Shown here: one piece after another, positions 9,401 through 18,186 of the stretch
Layout of the letters: each line of letters starts with the position of its first letter
Numbering within the stretch: position 1 is the first letter of the stretch
DNA from: Priapulus caudatus
Taxonomy: Eukaryota > Priapulida > Priapulimorpha > Priapulimorphida > Priapulidae
Direction of reading: 5' to 3'
Length of the DNA stretch: 26,638 nucleotides
Assembly: GCF_000485595.1 (NCBI RefSeq)
Contig: NW_014577300.1
Coordinates: forward strand, 221,225-247,862
Notes under the pieces: generated by a model
What the model was told of the DNA's origin: nothing
Seen by the model: the letters and a program-made list of their open reading frames with translations, nothing else
The model's database searches: none
Made by a program: the position numbers and the translations under genes

Positions 9401-12235
9401 AATCAAATTATCTGATAACTGGCTTCTGATAAAAAATAGGGAGTACATGGGCTTTAAACTTACCAACAATTTCTCTCACAAACAGTTGCTTTCTATAGTC
9501 AATATGCAAAGCAGATGCAGGGCAGTGAGGAAAGAGATGTTCTCTTGAAAAATCAGAATCGGCATAAAGATCTGCGAGAATATTGTAGGAGGCCACTCTG
9601 AAACTGGAATGAAAATCTTAGCATAACCATGACCTTTGATAGTGAGGCTGAAACCAGTGCTGTAGCCTGTGGGTGGAGGCAAGGGGGGGCAGCTGCCCCA
9701 CCCCTTAGATTTTGGAGCAAAATTAAAAAATATGTTTAGCTAATAATTGTAAATAACCCAAACATTTTTTTTTTTTCACTTATCTGTGAAAGCGTTGTCT
9801 CAGACCCACCCCTACCACACTATGGACGTCGATCAAGAGCTGCGCCTGTCGCTCAATCATTACACAGTTGAGTCATGAAATTTTGCCCCCCCCTAGGAAT
9901 TTGCTCAATCTACGGCCCTGGAAACTAATATAAAGATATAGAATATATGTAATATATTGTACCATGTGCAATTATAGCTGCTTAGTGTTGTGAACTTACC
10001 AACCATGACTCGAGATATCCTTAGTATGAAGATGGCGAAGCTCAAATGGGCAAGGTCCAGGTCCTTCAGTGATTTTTCCAGCTTTTGCCTACCGAACAAT
10101 GCCATATCACGTACATGTTGTCAAGTAGTTTTTAAGCAAGGGTTATTAATACATTTGTGTTGCCTTTCCTCTACAGCAGTATTACAGTTAAAATTAAAAC
10201 AACTTGCTCATTTTCCAATATTAAAATTTAGGGTATCTTTTTAAAACGAATGGTCTATGATTTAGCAAATTTTTATTTTTATATTCCCTAATGAAATGCA
10301 ACATAAACTACTCGTGATTTTACTCGTCACACATAGTACTGGACCGTTTGGGAACCACTGGTTTAGGAGAACTCAGAGTAACCACTCTTGCAATGCATGT
10401 TTGTATTGTGAGATCTCTCCTAAAAAGAACTGCCAAATGTTGGCATGTGGGATGGTTCTGTAGAAGGTAGATGCATAGCTACTTTCTACAGTAGTGAAAC
10501 CATTTTGCTTAACATAATTACACAGACAAAGTAATCATCACACTATCATCTTGGATGCATATAATTCAGGATTTCTTCTGAGGGAAAATTAGACGATGGC
10601 GGTAATGGCCAGTTTGGGGAAAAAACGTGCATGATGGATTCAAAGGTGTGCAGTAGGCACGAATGTTGATTCTGCAGGCAGACGTGGGGGGAGAGGTAGA
10701 GGGGGGTCTGGGGGTTCCCCCTAGCAAAATTTTACAAATTTGAATGTCTTAGACTGCATTTTACGCACCCCGAAAATAAAATTTCACCTTTTAGTTTAAA
10801 TCTTACTCTGTTAGTTGTAACTTTTTTCATACAAGTGAACAAACCCACCACCGTCTACATTCTGACGTTATATTTTCAAAGGTCGCCGAAAAAAAGCAGC
10901 CCGCGACACCCCTGTTACCCATATCTGTGGCTGTGCACATCGTGGCTGGGTACATGCTGGCTGGGGCGGCATTGATTGAAGTACGGGGGGGGGGGGCGCG
11001 TGGGCATGCTTATTGCTGTATATGTAGGGGTGGGCACCGCTGGTATGAGGGAGCGAAAGCAAAACTTTCCCGGAATCAAGGAAAAATCTGCAATCGGGAA
11101 TGACACACGAGTGTGCCGGCATGCAAAAAAAACGTCGCTGTGAATTTCATTACGATTTTCCATGTATATAGTCAGAAGCACGTGGTGACCAATTTATTTT
11201 TGGATTGACACTATTTTGACAACGGCAGGCAAATACAGGAACATTTTCACAACGGCGTTGTTAAATTTGACAATGGCGGTGCGCCGCAGTGCCCCCTATG
11301 TAGGAGAAATCCTGTAATTTATGGAATGTGACAGCAAGTGATTTAATCAAGATTGCAACCCCCCCTGCCTTAATAGCATATAATCTTACCACAGCAGGCC
11401 TTCCTCTTTTTTCTCCGTTTCCAGGAATGCAAACAAGAGCTAGGGTGCAACTGACCAGGTCTACAGCAGATGTGATACACCACCCTTCTGCAACTAATTG
11501 CCATGTTACTCCTACTTCTAGTAACCCAAGACTTTGACAAAGGTCCACAACATTACTGGATCTTCCAGAAGGTGCACCACTAGTATGGGGAGATTGAATA
11601 AATTTTTCTGCCCCATCTCCACCATCTTGGGTAAACCAATACCACTCAGAATTTTCTTTATCTGAAAATTCCAGGTGAATGCGCGGATATAACAGAGATC
11701 CGGAAAATATTGTAGTTGGTAATTTTAAGCTTTTCACTTGAGGTGGATTGACCGATACAATGAACCTGGTGTCTTCAATCACAAGTAAATATTCATCTTG
11801 CCATGCCTCAACATTTAATGTAGTTTCATCGACTTCAGTCAAGTCGCTTTTCATTAGCTTCACTTTAACTTCAACAGGAGTACAGTCACTTTTCAGTTGA
11901 TTATTTTCTTGTGATTTTCCAGCCGTCTTCTTTTTTTTCTTTTGCATTTTCTCAATTACTTTACCAATATTACTTGATATTCTGGTAAGTGTTAGATTCA
12001 GAGGTTCGGATTTCAGTCTTTGCAAATTAAACAAACGATGCATACGTGCATCAGAAGGTTTGTACATGAAACTCATCGTAAGATGTGGTTCTGTTGCACT
12101 ATTTTTTACAATGAAATCGCTCATTTCATTGCTTGACGTCAAACGTCCGGTATTCATTACACGCTTTAGTGGCTGAAAATTAGCCAAGAATGTGGTGCGG
12201 AACAAATGTGTGGTAAACCGTAAGGAGCGAATCAT
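3402..12235 (-). CDS. PDE12: 2',5'-phosphodiesterase 12 (EEP-family, mitochondrial), nine coding exons
   Basis: Exons in transcript order: 12235-11390, 10088-10000, 9603-9464, 8623-8461, 6058-5929, 5494-5339, 4907-4793, 4521-4367, 3524-3402. All introns are GT-AG, every phase joins, and the total is 1917 nt (638 aa). An in-frame TGA lies just upstream of the chosen ATG. Residues 1-36 are Arg-rich and lack acids (MIRSLRFTTHLFRTTFL...), as a mitochondrial presequence should. The N-terminal domain carries LNVEAWQDEYLLVIEDTRF. The catalytic exonuclease-endonuclease-phosphatase domain shows SYNILAD (317-323), CLQEVD with metal-binding E369, GNTHLY (H476), CGDFNS (D519, N521), YTNHVGGF...LDYIFID (D585) and SDHIAL (D622, H623). 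All expected active-site residues are present. The family cleaves 2',5'-oligoadenylate and trims mitochondrial poly(A). The human protein is 609 aa. A lysine run near residue 97 is local. Intron 4 is almost entirely a transposon. Confidence 0.95.
3556..3602. repeat. TA / TAATA microsatellite
   Basis: (TA)n followed by TAATA repeats in the last PDE12 intron, next to the 3616 element. Confidence 0.8.
3616..3957. mobile_element. hAT-like miniature transposon with 5-bp target duplication (342 bp)
   Basis: The left end CAGGGTGCAAAATTAAC and the reverse complement of the right end CAGGGGTAGAAATTAAC match at 13 of 17 positions. The element is flanked on both sides by ATAAG (3611-3615 and 3958-3962). 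Subterminal copies of GGACTCC/GGAGTCC occur in both orientations. It has no coding capacity and sits in PDE12 intron 8. A diverged relative lies at 18557-18661. Confidence 0.75.
4236..4320. repeat. Fragment of a MITE-like repeat
   Basis: The segment AGGTGTAACGATACACTGAC and the following ACGATACAATACGTATC resemble the subterminal region of small DNA transposons built from repeated CGATAC motifs. I could not find a matching opposite end, so this is a one-ended fragment at best. Confidence 0.3.
6170..8335. mobile_element. Non-autonomous DNA transposon with 6-bp target duplication (2166 bp)
   Basis: The left end CAGGGCGTCAA is exactly complementary to the right end TTGACGCCCTG. Both sides are flanked by TTTTTC (6164-6169 and 8336-8341). 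Near both ends are several copies of AAAATAGGAA, in the same orientation at each end, so they are direct subterminal repeats. The interior has a hairpin at about 6598-6636 and G-rich tracts near 7815, 7983 and 8126, but no transposase frame. It makes up 90% of PDE12 intron 4 (6059-8460). The CAGGG terminus suggests a hAT-type family with an unusual TSD length. Confidence 0.85.
8694..9203 (+). mobile_element. Dispersed element with ~148-bp tandem units, copy 1 (three units)
   Basis: It starts with CTAGAAAGGGCAGTTGTC and ends with GGGGGATACAATTAA. Three units each contain CTAGGTCAATTAGGGGCCG followed by a GAGCGGAAGGGAAAT block, starting near 8790, 8930 and 9080. The same element occurs inverted at 18744-19512. 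Near the right end the sequence folds into a CCCGCCGAC-TTC-GTC hairpin. GTATCCCCC near the left end is inverted at the right end. It lies in PDE12 intron 3. I see no coding capacity and cannot assign a superfamily. Confidence 0.75.
9655..9920. mobile_element. Miniature DNA transposon with 5-bp target duplication (266 bp)
   Basis: The ends CAGTGCTGTAGCCTG and, on the other strand, CAGGGCCGTAGATTG agree at 11 of 15 positions. GAAAC flanks both ends (9650-9654 and 9921-9925). A G-rich run followed by GCAGCTGCCCC lies inside the left end. The element accounts for two thirds of the short PDE12 intron 2 (9604-9999). Confidence 0.7.
10346..10360 (-). mobile_element. Isolated hAT-type terminus
   Basis: Read on the minus strand this is CAGTGGTTCCCAAAC, the terminal sequence typical of Charlie-like hAT transposons. 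I found no matching second end within a few hundred bases, so this is a truncated or decayed element in PDE12 intron 1. Confidence 0.45.
10580..11260. other. Intron 1 of PDE12, G-rich anonymous sequence
   Basis: Contains GGGGGGTCTGGGGGTTCCCCC at about 10701 and a G(11) tract near 10985. No exon of PDE12 is needed here, because exons 1 and 2 join in phase. No other gene is visible. Confidence 0.5.
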
Positions 12236-12916
12236 GAACGTGTTTAAATTTCAGGCCAGCATAAGAAAGATTAACCCAATATATTTAAGCAAAGTAAGCA
12301 CACAACAACTTTTGTGTACACTGTACAGCACTTGCACATGAAACTGTTTTGCACAGGGGAGACGGCTACTAGTACTAGTACTTTGCTCCCAGCTTCTGTG
12401 TTAGGTATTGGGAACTATGGGTAATTCGTTTTCTCCCGAGATGGTGACGTCATTATGCATCGAGTCGTCCGGTCCGAATCGCCCACAAACGCATTGAAAC
12501 GGAAAGTGACTGTTGGTAAAGTAGGTTTGTTCACCATTTAAAAGGCAAATGTTCTGTATTCTGTTAGGCGACGTGTTAACAAACATAACCTTTTGATATA
12601 ATTATGAAAATAGCAACTACTAATGACTGGAATCCTCATTCCAACCTTATTGTTTATTGCCGTATGGGCTGTAGTCAACAACTGACACTCTTCCGCCGCC
12701 AATCGCCGATCGGCTCCAAGTTCAAGTTGGTTCAAGTTCTAGTTCAACTTCAAGTAAAATTTATTTTCATCGGTATATAATGAACATTATTAACATAAGC
12801 TAAGAACTTTTGCACCGATATCAAACAAGAGTAAATAGATTGTGATTAAAACATGATAAAAACTGCGTAACTGCAGTGTTACTATCACATAATTGGCCGA
12901 ATCTTCAACTACGCCA
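12236..12916. other. Upstream region of PDE12
   Basis: No supported gene on either strand. It should contain the PDE12 promoter (minus strand), but I see no diagnostic core element. A run of CAAGTT/GTTCAA repeats lies near 12718-12755. The last ~70 bases belong to the open frame interrupted by the element at 12926. Confidence 0.5.
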
Positions 12917-13015
12917 TAAAGAGAAGGCAGTGGCTACGGGTACGCCAGCCGTATCTTAATGTCTCGAGGCTACGGGTACGCCAGTCCATTCGCTTTCATA
13001 CTTAACGAGACAAAG

Positions 13016-13099
13016 ATGGCGGCGGTCGCGCCAGATTTCGAAATAACGCCTTGGGAAATAAATTCACGATTTGAGAGTTTAGATGAGCAAGAACCCTAA
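13016..13099 (+). pseudogene. Exon-like 27-codon start inside the Mutator-like element
   Basis: ATG in strong context (AAAG before, G after) opens a frame reading MAAVAPDFEITPWEINSRF and continuing ESLDEQE. It is GC-rich at the start, like many animal first exons, and then runs into CCCTAA repeats that supply the stop. The family is not recognised. It could be a captured host exon or a chance frame. Confidence 0.3.
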
Positions 13100-13214
13100 C
13101 CCTAACCCTAACCCTAAACCTAACCCTAACCATAACCCTAAACCTAACCCTAACCCTAATCCTAACCCTAACCCTAACCCTAACCCTAATCCTAACCCTA
13201 ACCCTAACCCTAAC
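13092..13214 (-). repeat. Interstitial telomere-like array (CCCTAA)n
   Basis: About twenty CCCTAA units with variants (CCTAAA, CATAAC, CCTAAT), wholly inside the Mutator-like element. Asn-Pro and Gly-Leu repeat ORFs over this tract are artefacts of the repeat. Confidence 0.95.
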
Positions 13215-13439
13215 GCAAAAAAGGGGCTTGAACGACCGACGGCTGGCGTACCTCCAGCCACTGCGTAAAGAGAACGGACTTGACCTTCTCTTGACACAAG
13301 ATTTTTTCTGGAAGTGTCGCGATCCCCAAGTCAAGTACAACAGGATGGGTCCATCGCGCACACGCATCATGGACTGGAATGTCTGCACGCAGACCGTGAT
13401 CGACACCATCAGTCTCGCAGTCGAGGCCGAGGGCGCTCC

Positions 13440-13715
13440 AATCACAGGCACATGCACTTGGACTTGGAGCGTTTCAATAAAATATAATGCTAAATAAATA
13501 CGAAATCTATTTACTTCATGTTTCTCTACTCTCCTTCACCTATTGCCGACAAGCCGTGCACGTGTGTAAGTGTGCAGTAGCGTGCAGCAGCGTTATTTGC
13601 AGCACGGCTTGTCGGCAATAATAGGTGAAGGAGAGTAGAGAAACATGAAGTAATGAGATTTCGTATTTATTTAGCATTATATTTTATTGAAACGCTCCAA
13701 GTGCCTGTGCCTGTG
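13440..13715. repeat. Foldback with ~110-bp arms
   Basis: The left arm (about 13443-13559) is inverted at 13602-13715 with only small gaps, around a 42-base loop. The outer part of each arm contains the end of a reading frame with the same terminal residues, WSVSIKYNAK and stop, plus AATAAA. The inner part, ending AAGCCGTGC/GCACGGCTT, is near-perfect. Confidence 0.85.
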
Positions 13716-13996
13716 GCTCCAACGCTTGTGTTTGTGTAGTGCAGGCGACGCTACTTTCCAGCCACTATCGGAATTGCGTATGGCTGCTACACAGCTACTA
13801 GTACTACAACTACTCAACTACACCCGCCATTTTTGACAATCAAATTGGCAAATTACACATTACATAATTCTCTCGATGCAACACAACCACTGGCACTGGC
13901 AGTTCCAACAAGTCAGTAAAAATAAAAATAATGTATAATAAATCTTATTGCACCACTAATAACTCTCCTATCTGCGGTAAACAACTCCTCACAGCA

Positions 13997-14636
13997 AAAG
14001 AAAAGCCTAACGTCAGCGCGAATGCTGACTCTCTGCACAACGCTGCGTACTCCCATACATAATTTATATATATGTATGAGGAGTACGCAGCATAGTGCAG
14101 AGAGTCAGCATTCGCTGAGCTGGAACCCGCGCTAAGCGCGGGCTTAGTGACTGTGATGCATGTGGTATCGACTGTTCAATACCCAGAGAGATAAGAGAAG
14201 AGATTGACCTTGACATTGACATTTAACTTCATTATTACATGCTTATTTCTACTTACATTATTGGGCTTACAAAAATGTCTGTGCATGTAGCACAACGTTG
14301 CCAGACGGCGAAATATTACAGCACAACGTTCACAGAGGGCGAAATATTAGCAAGGCAAAGATATAGCGCCCCCTATTTTCAGGCAAATCTTTACCATTTT
14401 TGTTGTCTTTTTTAAGCCCTTTTTACCGTTTTCAACCGAGTAAAGTTTAGAACCCGTCCCGTGTATTCATCGATCTCTTCTGTGAATTTGGCGCTATTTG
14501 GATCAAAACTGACAGAGCCTTTCATTAACATACATACATACAACATTCGCCAAATTATGCTTATAGTAAGATGTATGAGGAGTACGCAGCGTAGTGCAGA
14601 GAGTCGGCATTCGCGCCGACGTTAGGCTTTTCTTTA
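13997..14636. repeat. Three-arm inverted repeat (possible MITE)
   Basis: The arm at 13997-14060 (AAAGAAAAGCCTAACGTC... to ...CCCATACAT) is inverted at 14072-14117, forming a tight hairpin. It is inverted again, over its full length, at 14570-14636. The outer pair could be the TIRs of a ~640-bp element that carries a second internal terminus. I found no clear target duplication. Confidence 0.65.
14290..14350. repeat. Two 31-bp direct repeats
   Basis: GCACAACGTT...GGCGAAATATTA occurs twice in tandem with a period of 31 and a few mismatches. Confidence 0.75.
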
Positions 14637-14885
14637 GTTGTATATAACTTGTTGGTTTTGCTCTGCATTTCATTAGAGCTAGATGAGGATCAACTTGAGC
14701 TAGGGTTGCTTTAGCCTGTCTGATCTCCCTCTTAGCAACTACTGTGAAAATTATGGTGACGTTGTGCGATGACAGAAGCCATACATTTTAATGCAAAACT
14801 ACAGTACATATTTTAAGCCACAGACACTATCAATTTCTGGTGGACTAGTTCCAGCCATCACGAATAACTATCCACAACTACCTTG

Positions 14886-15367
14886 CAGTGCTCAATTTTA
14901 ACAGTCGTTTTCTCTCGGGCAACTACAAATTGCTTCCATGGTTGTCCGGTGTCCAACCTCTAAATTAATTTTGAAATATTTTTTTTTTAATTTGTTAATT
15001 TTCAATTTTTACTCATCTGTGACTTGACACAGTGTTAATGTAAATGTTATGAAATAAATTTCATGCAACTTTTAATTACTATTATTATACGTCATTGATC
15101 CCTGCATCATTTACCACATTACCAATATTTTATTCTCTTCATATAATGAGTGAAACAATGCGAATGGCCATGTCTGCTGTCACTGCAATACGTACAAAAT
15201 GTACATGATTAGGCCTTTTGCTTTACAGCACTGAGCATCACGTGAGCAGAGCGCATGCAGCACATGTTTAAATAATATCCGGACAACCAAAATTCTTGAG
15301 GGACAACCATATGCTACTCTCTTGGTTGTCCTCCGGACAACCCCAAAAACCTTAAAATTGAGCACTG
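14886..15367. mobile_element. DNA transposon with perfect 16-bp TIRs and 5-bp target duplication (482 bp)
   Basis: CAGTGCTCAATTTTAA at the left is exactly inverted at the right. CCTTG flanks both ends (14881-14885 and 15368-15372). Several GGTTGTCC/GGACAACC motifs in both orientations sit under the termini, as transposase-binding subterminal repeats do. No coding capacity. The perfect TIRs suggest a fairly recent insertion. Confidence 0.85.
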
Positions 15368-15396
15368 CCTTGTAAATATGTCCCTTGTATTCAAGT

Positions 15397-15645
15397 TTAT
15401 CTGAACTGACTCATAGGCACAGTTTGTCTGGCAACACACATTGTCTCATTACCTTGGCCTGTTAATTCAGTTGTGCAGTCTGGCAATGACTGCATGCTTT
15501 CAATGTCACAAGTATTGACATTCCTGACCCCAGGCCACCAGACTGCAGATCGTGCATGCTCACCACACTTGGCGATTCCCATATGGCCATAATGGCCTTG
15601 AATCATCATTAAGTGTGTCCTGGCGCATTGCACATGGCACAACAA
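15397..15645 (-). pseudogene. Ty3/gypsy-type retrotransposon integrase fragment (zinc-binding region)
   Basis: The 82-residue frame contains GHYGHMGIAKCGEHARSAVW directly followed by WPGV. This matches the HxxxH...GI.K....AR..VWWPG core of the H2C2 zinc-binding domain at the N-terminus of Ty3/gypsy-type integrases. Only one Cys of the expected CxxC pair is obvious (SLPDC), and no reverse transcriptase or catalytic D,D,E region is present nearby. It is therefore a short, degenerate relic, sandwiched between two DNA transposons. Confidence 0.65.
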
Positions 15646-16131
15646 TACATATATATATCATCAAGAGCTCATAATAGAGAAGAGTATGACACCGTTTTAA
15701 CAGCGTTTTGCATAGTTTTCAACTTGTAAATATTCTATCAATATGTGAATAAATATATTCAAAATTTACCTTGTTTTCGTCTATGATTCTCCCGTAATCA
15801 TATGACACCACCAATTTACCCGAAAATCGTATGTGTTCTTCAAAAAAGTTCTTTGAATACGACACGGTTTCACACAGTTTTTCCAAATTATCGCATGTAT
15901 TCGGCGCAAGTTTATTATCGGATTAGTGTTTTATTGTCTATGACGGAACGCTGGGGGCTATTGGGCAGTGTTTGCCAATGAGCAGAAAAAAGCTGTAGGT
16001 CTGCAGGGCCTATAGCTCCTAAACACTGCAGGCCCTCCAATTTTGGAGAAAATTACAGTAATAAAACAGCATATCATGTTCTTCCTTGTGTTTATTAGTC
16101 ATTATCAATGTCCATTTCAAAATCGTCTGTA

Positions 16132-16512
16132 GAGAGGTGTAAAGGAAGGGGGAACATTCACTCCTTAACTTAAGGTATAGGGAGGAAATGCAGAATTGTG
16201 GCACAAATCTAAACGGCTCGACCTAGGCTCGTGATAGTCGGTGTATAGCATCATGGTAGGAAAAGCCATCACTGTGCCGAAATTGGAGGTCACAGGTCAA
16301 AGGTCAATGGGCACAGGGCAGATTTTAGACATTTTCTGAGGACATGGTCTGACGGAGCGATTGAAAAACTTTTTTGTTTCAGCGGTGACCTAGCATTTTT
16401 ATGGCTTTATTGAAAGGACCATGAAATGTCTCTTCTGCTGACATGCGAAGAGTAAGTGTCGGATAACCTTTTGACCCTCAAGAGGAGGGTTAAACATGGA
16501 TTTGTTGACTGT
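16132..16512 (+). repeat. DR1-bearing dispersed repeat, copy A
   Basis: About 380 bases align in the same orientation with 25653-26032, from AGAGGTGTAAA to GGATTTGTTGACTGT, with small indels. This copy lacks the ~190-base head of copy B, so it is truncated at its left end. It contains three AGGTCA half-sites spaced by one base at 16287-16306. Confidence 0.85.
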
Positions 16513-16539
16513 TAACAAAGGAGTGAACTGCTTTTGCTA

Positions 16540-16878
16540 TTAGAGCCCCCTCCCCCCACCCTCCATCTGCGATAGTGGGCATGTCCTAACAATGATGTGT
16601 ACGCAACTGCGTGTCTGCATATCTGCGCCTAACAAATGTGGTACTACGCACGACTGAAATTTTACGTTTATAACCGTAGCAACAGACCTCAGATGAGCCC
16701 AGACGCTCTGCGGCTCTTGTTCCTTCCTCTCGTCGGATGACTGTTTATGCTTCTTTGCCGGGTGCTCACAATTAAGGAAACGCCACATTGTTGTTATATA
16801 TGTAGCTCCTTGGTAACTACGACTCTCCACTTTGACAGCAGAGAGACAGACTGGTAGTCTGGTACACATCGGTAGCAA
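16540..16878 (-). pseudogene. Possible N-terminal remnant of a transposase
   Basis: The frame includes MWRFLNCEHPAKKHKQSSDE followed by RKEQEPQSVWAHLR, which resembles the Lys/Ser-rich start of hAT-type transposases (M..FL...KK.K...). It lies inside the 15657-17885 element. No catalytic domain is present, and the rest of the frame looks unconstrained. A chance ORF is a serious alternative. Confidence 0.2.
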
Positions 16879-17885
16879 CGTAGTAGCGTCTCATAACATT
16901 GCGAGTGGAGCCGTCATACGTACACCAGTCTAACCATGTGTCGATCATACAGTCATGTCGATTGGTCGAAATCTGAGACACTTGCTCAGACCAGACCCAC
17001 GGTCACCCACCAATGAAGAACGATTTCATGTTACTCGCAGCTAATTCTGCACTCGACTGGCAACTTGCCCTTTAGTTTACTACACTGTGGTGCGCAGCTT
17101 GGAACAGGGTTCCAGGCTATCGCTCTTTCATTTACACTCAGGCTGCGCGAATATGCAGTGGGCGAACGCATTGTTTACATGTGTGTCACAGTTTATCACG
17201 GATTAGTTTTCAAATAAATACCCCTGGAAGTTAATATGCAAGAAAAGATTTCTACAGGTAACAGTTTCTTAGTGTTTCGAATTTTCGGTGATCAAATAGC
17301 TGTAGGATCAGCGGGCCTGTTTTATCAAGAATCTGTAGGCCCGGCATCGAAAGTGTCGGCGGCGGGCCGACGGGCCGACGTGAAGCTGTGAATTTCGAAC
17401 ACTGCTGTTGGGGATATTAGGCATCGAATTGTATTTAGCGTGTAGCGTTATGCGTGTATGCTAGAAATAACTGTGTGCTCACGGCGAGCTAGCCGCTGAT
17501 TTTAGCTGTGTTGCCATCGTGTTCCTGATGATAAGGAAGCGAAACAAGTGCTGTTTCTGTGCTTACCTAATATCCCCAACAGCCCCCAGCGTCCCGTAGT
17601 TCCAACCTGGTGCTGCCGCCGCATTATCAACATGCGCCGAATACATGCGATCATTCGGGAAAACTGTGTGAAACCGTGTCGTATTCAAATAACTTTTTTG
17701 AAGAACACATACGATTTTCAGGTAAATTGGTGGTGTCATATGATTAAGGGAGAATCATGTAGACGAAAACAAGGTAAAGTTTGAATATATTTATTCACAT
17801 ATTGATAGAATATTTACAAGTTGAAAACTATGCAAAACGCTGTTAAAACGGTGTCATACTCTTCTTTATTATGAGCTCTTGATAC

Positions 17886-18186
17886 CATATAGCGGTAGGC
17901 CATTTTCCGCACTAGGTCCACCACGTGAATGATGCAGGTATCAAAGCTGCGGTGAAATATTTTTGATGTCTGGTCATCCATCAGGTGTCGACGGGGTGGC
18001 TCGAGTCATCACGCGTAGAGTTGTCATAATGCATCCAGAAATGATCTGCGAGAATCAAGTTGTCAATTCCAGTCAAATATCTGTGGCATTTTTATCTGTT
18101 TACTCTAAAAGAGATGAAAATATTTTTTTCTGTATTGTAGGTCGCCGTGTGAATTGCAACCAGCTCTTTTGACTGAGCTAGGCATC
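17886..18186 (+). other. Upstream region and 5'-UTR exon start of the MARVEL-domain gene
   Basis: A pyrimidine-rich tract followed by TATTGTAG at 18133-18140 is a strong 3' splice site. Bases 18141-18186 then lead into the ATG at 18187. The frame stays open back to the acceptor, so a few extra N-terminal residues from an upstream exon cannot be excluded. The upstream exon was not found. Confidence 0.5.

Larger units (their letters stand above)
12926..13265. mobile_element. Mutator-like miniature transposon with 9-bp target duplication (340 bp)
   Basis: The left end GGCAGTGGCTACGGGTACGC (continuing CAGCCG) and the reverse complement of the right end CGCAGTGGCTGGAGGTACGC (also continuing CAGCCG) form TIRs of about 26 bp. 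TAAAGAGAA flanks both ends exactly (12917-12925 and 13266-13274). A 9-bp TSD is the hallmark of Mutator-like elements. A second copy of GGCTACGGGTACGCCAG follows inside the left end at about 12969. The cargo is an exon-like ATG frame (13016) and a telomeric array. Confidence 0.8.
12846..13497 (+). pseudogene. Codon-biased reading frame of unknown function, interrupted by a Mutator-like element
   Basis: A frame opens after the TGA at 12843 and runs to 12925. It resumes in phase at 13275 when the 12926-13265 insert and one copy of its target duplication are discounted, and stops at 13495-13497. The total is about 100 codons. From 13320 to 13470 third positions are mostly C or G (CCC, GTC, AAG, TAC, AAC, CGC, ATC, GAC, GTC, TGC), unlike the AT-rich surroundings. 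Legible segments include LTQDFFWKCRDPQVKYNRM and MDWNVCTQTVIDTISLAVEA. AATAAA signals overlap the end. I do not recognise the family, and no start codon or splice site is clear. Confidence 0.35.
15657..17885. mobile_element. Large element with ~300-bp terminal inverted repeats (about 2.2 kb)
   Basis: About 300 bases from 15657 (ATCATCAAGAGCTCATAATA onward) recur inverted at about 17563-17885, including the blocks GTATGACACCGTTTTAACAG and GAATACGACACGGTTTCACA. The arms differ by scattered substitutions and small indels. The inner ends share CGCTGGGGGCT. The block CTGTTGGGGATATTAGG at 17404 is inverted at about 17563-17587. A DR1-bearing repeat (16132-16512) is nested inside. I cannot define the target duplication; TATA-rich flanks obscure it. 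Confidence 0.75.

Noticed and set aside
9905-10105. 66-codon minus-strand ORF beginning MALFGRQKLEK
   Set aside because: It is another frame of PDE12 exon 2; the correct frame reads GPGPCPFELRHLHTK.
10130-10360. A complete hAT element ending at 10360
   Set aside because: No matching left terminus or 8-bp duplicate of GTTTAGGA was found upstream, so only the single end is reported.
11261-11389. Extension of PDE12 exon 1 to the end of its open frame
   Set aside because: The donor GTG|GTAAGA at 11389 joins in phase to exon 2, whose product matches PDE12; the extension matches nothing.
13083-13297. Asn-Pro repeat frame (plus) and Gly-Leu / Arg-Val repeat frames (minus)
   Set aside because: These are direct translations of the CCCTAA/TTAGGG array.
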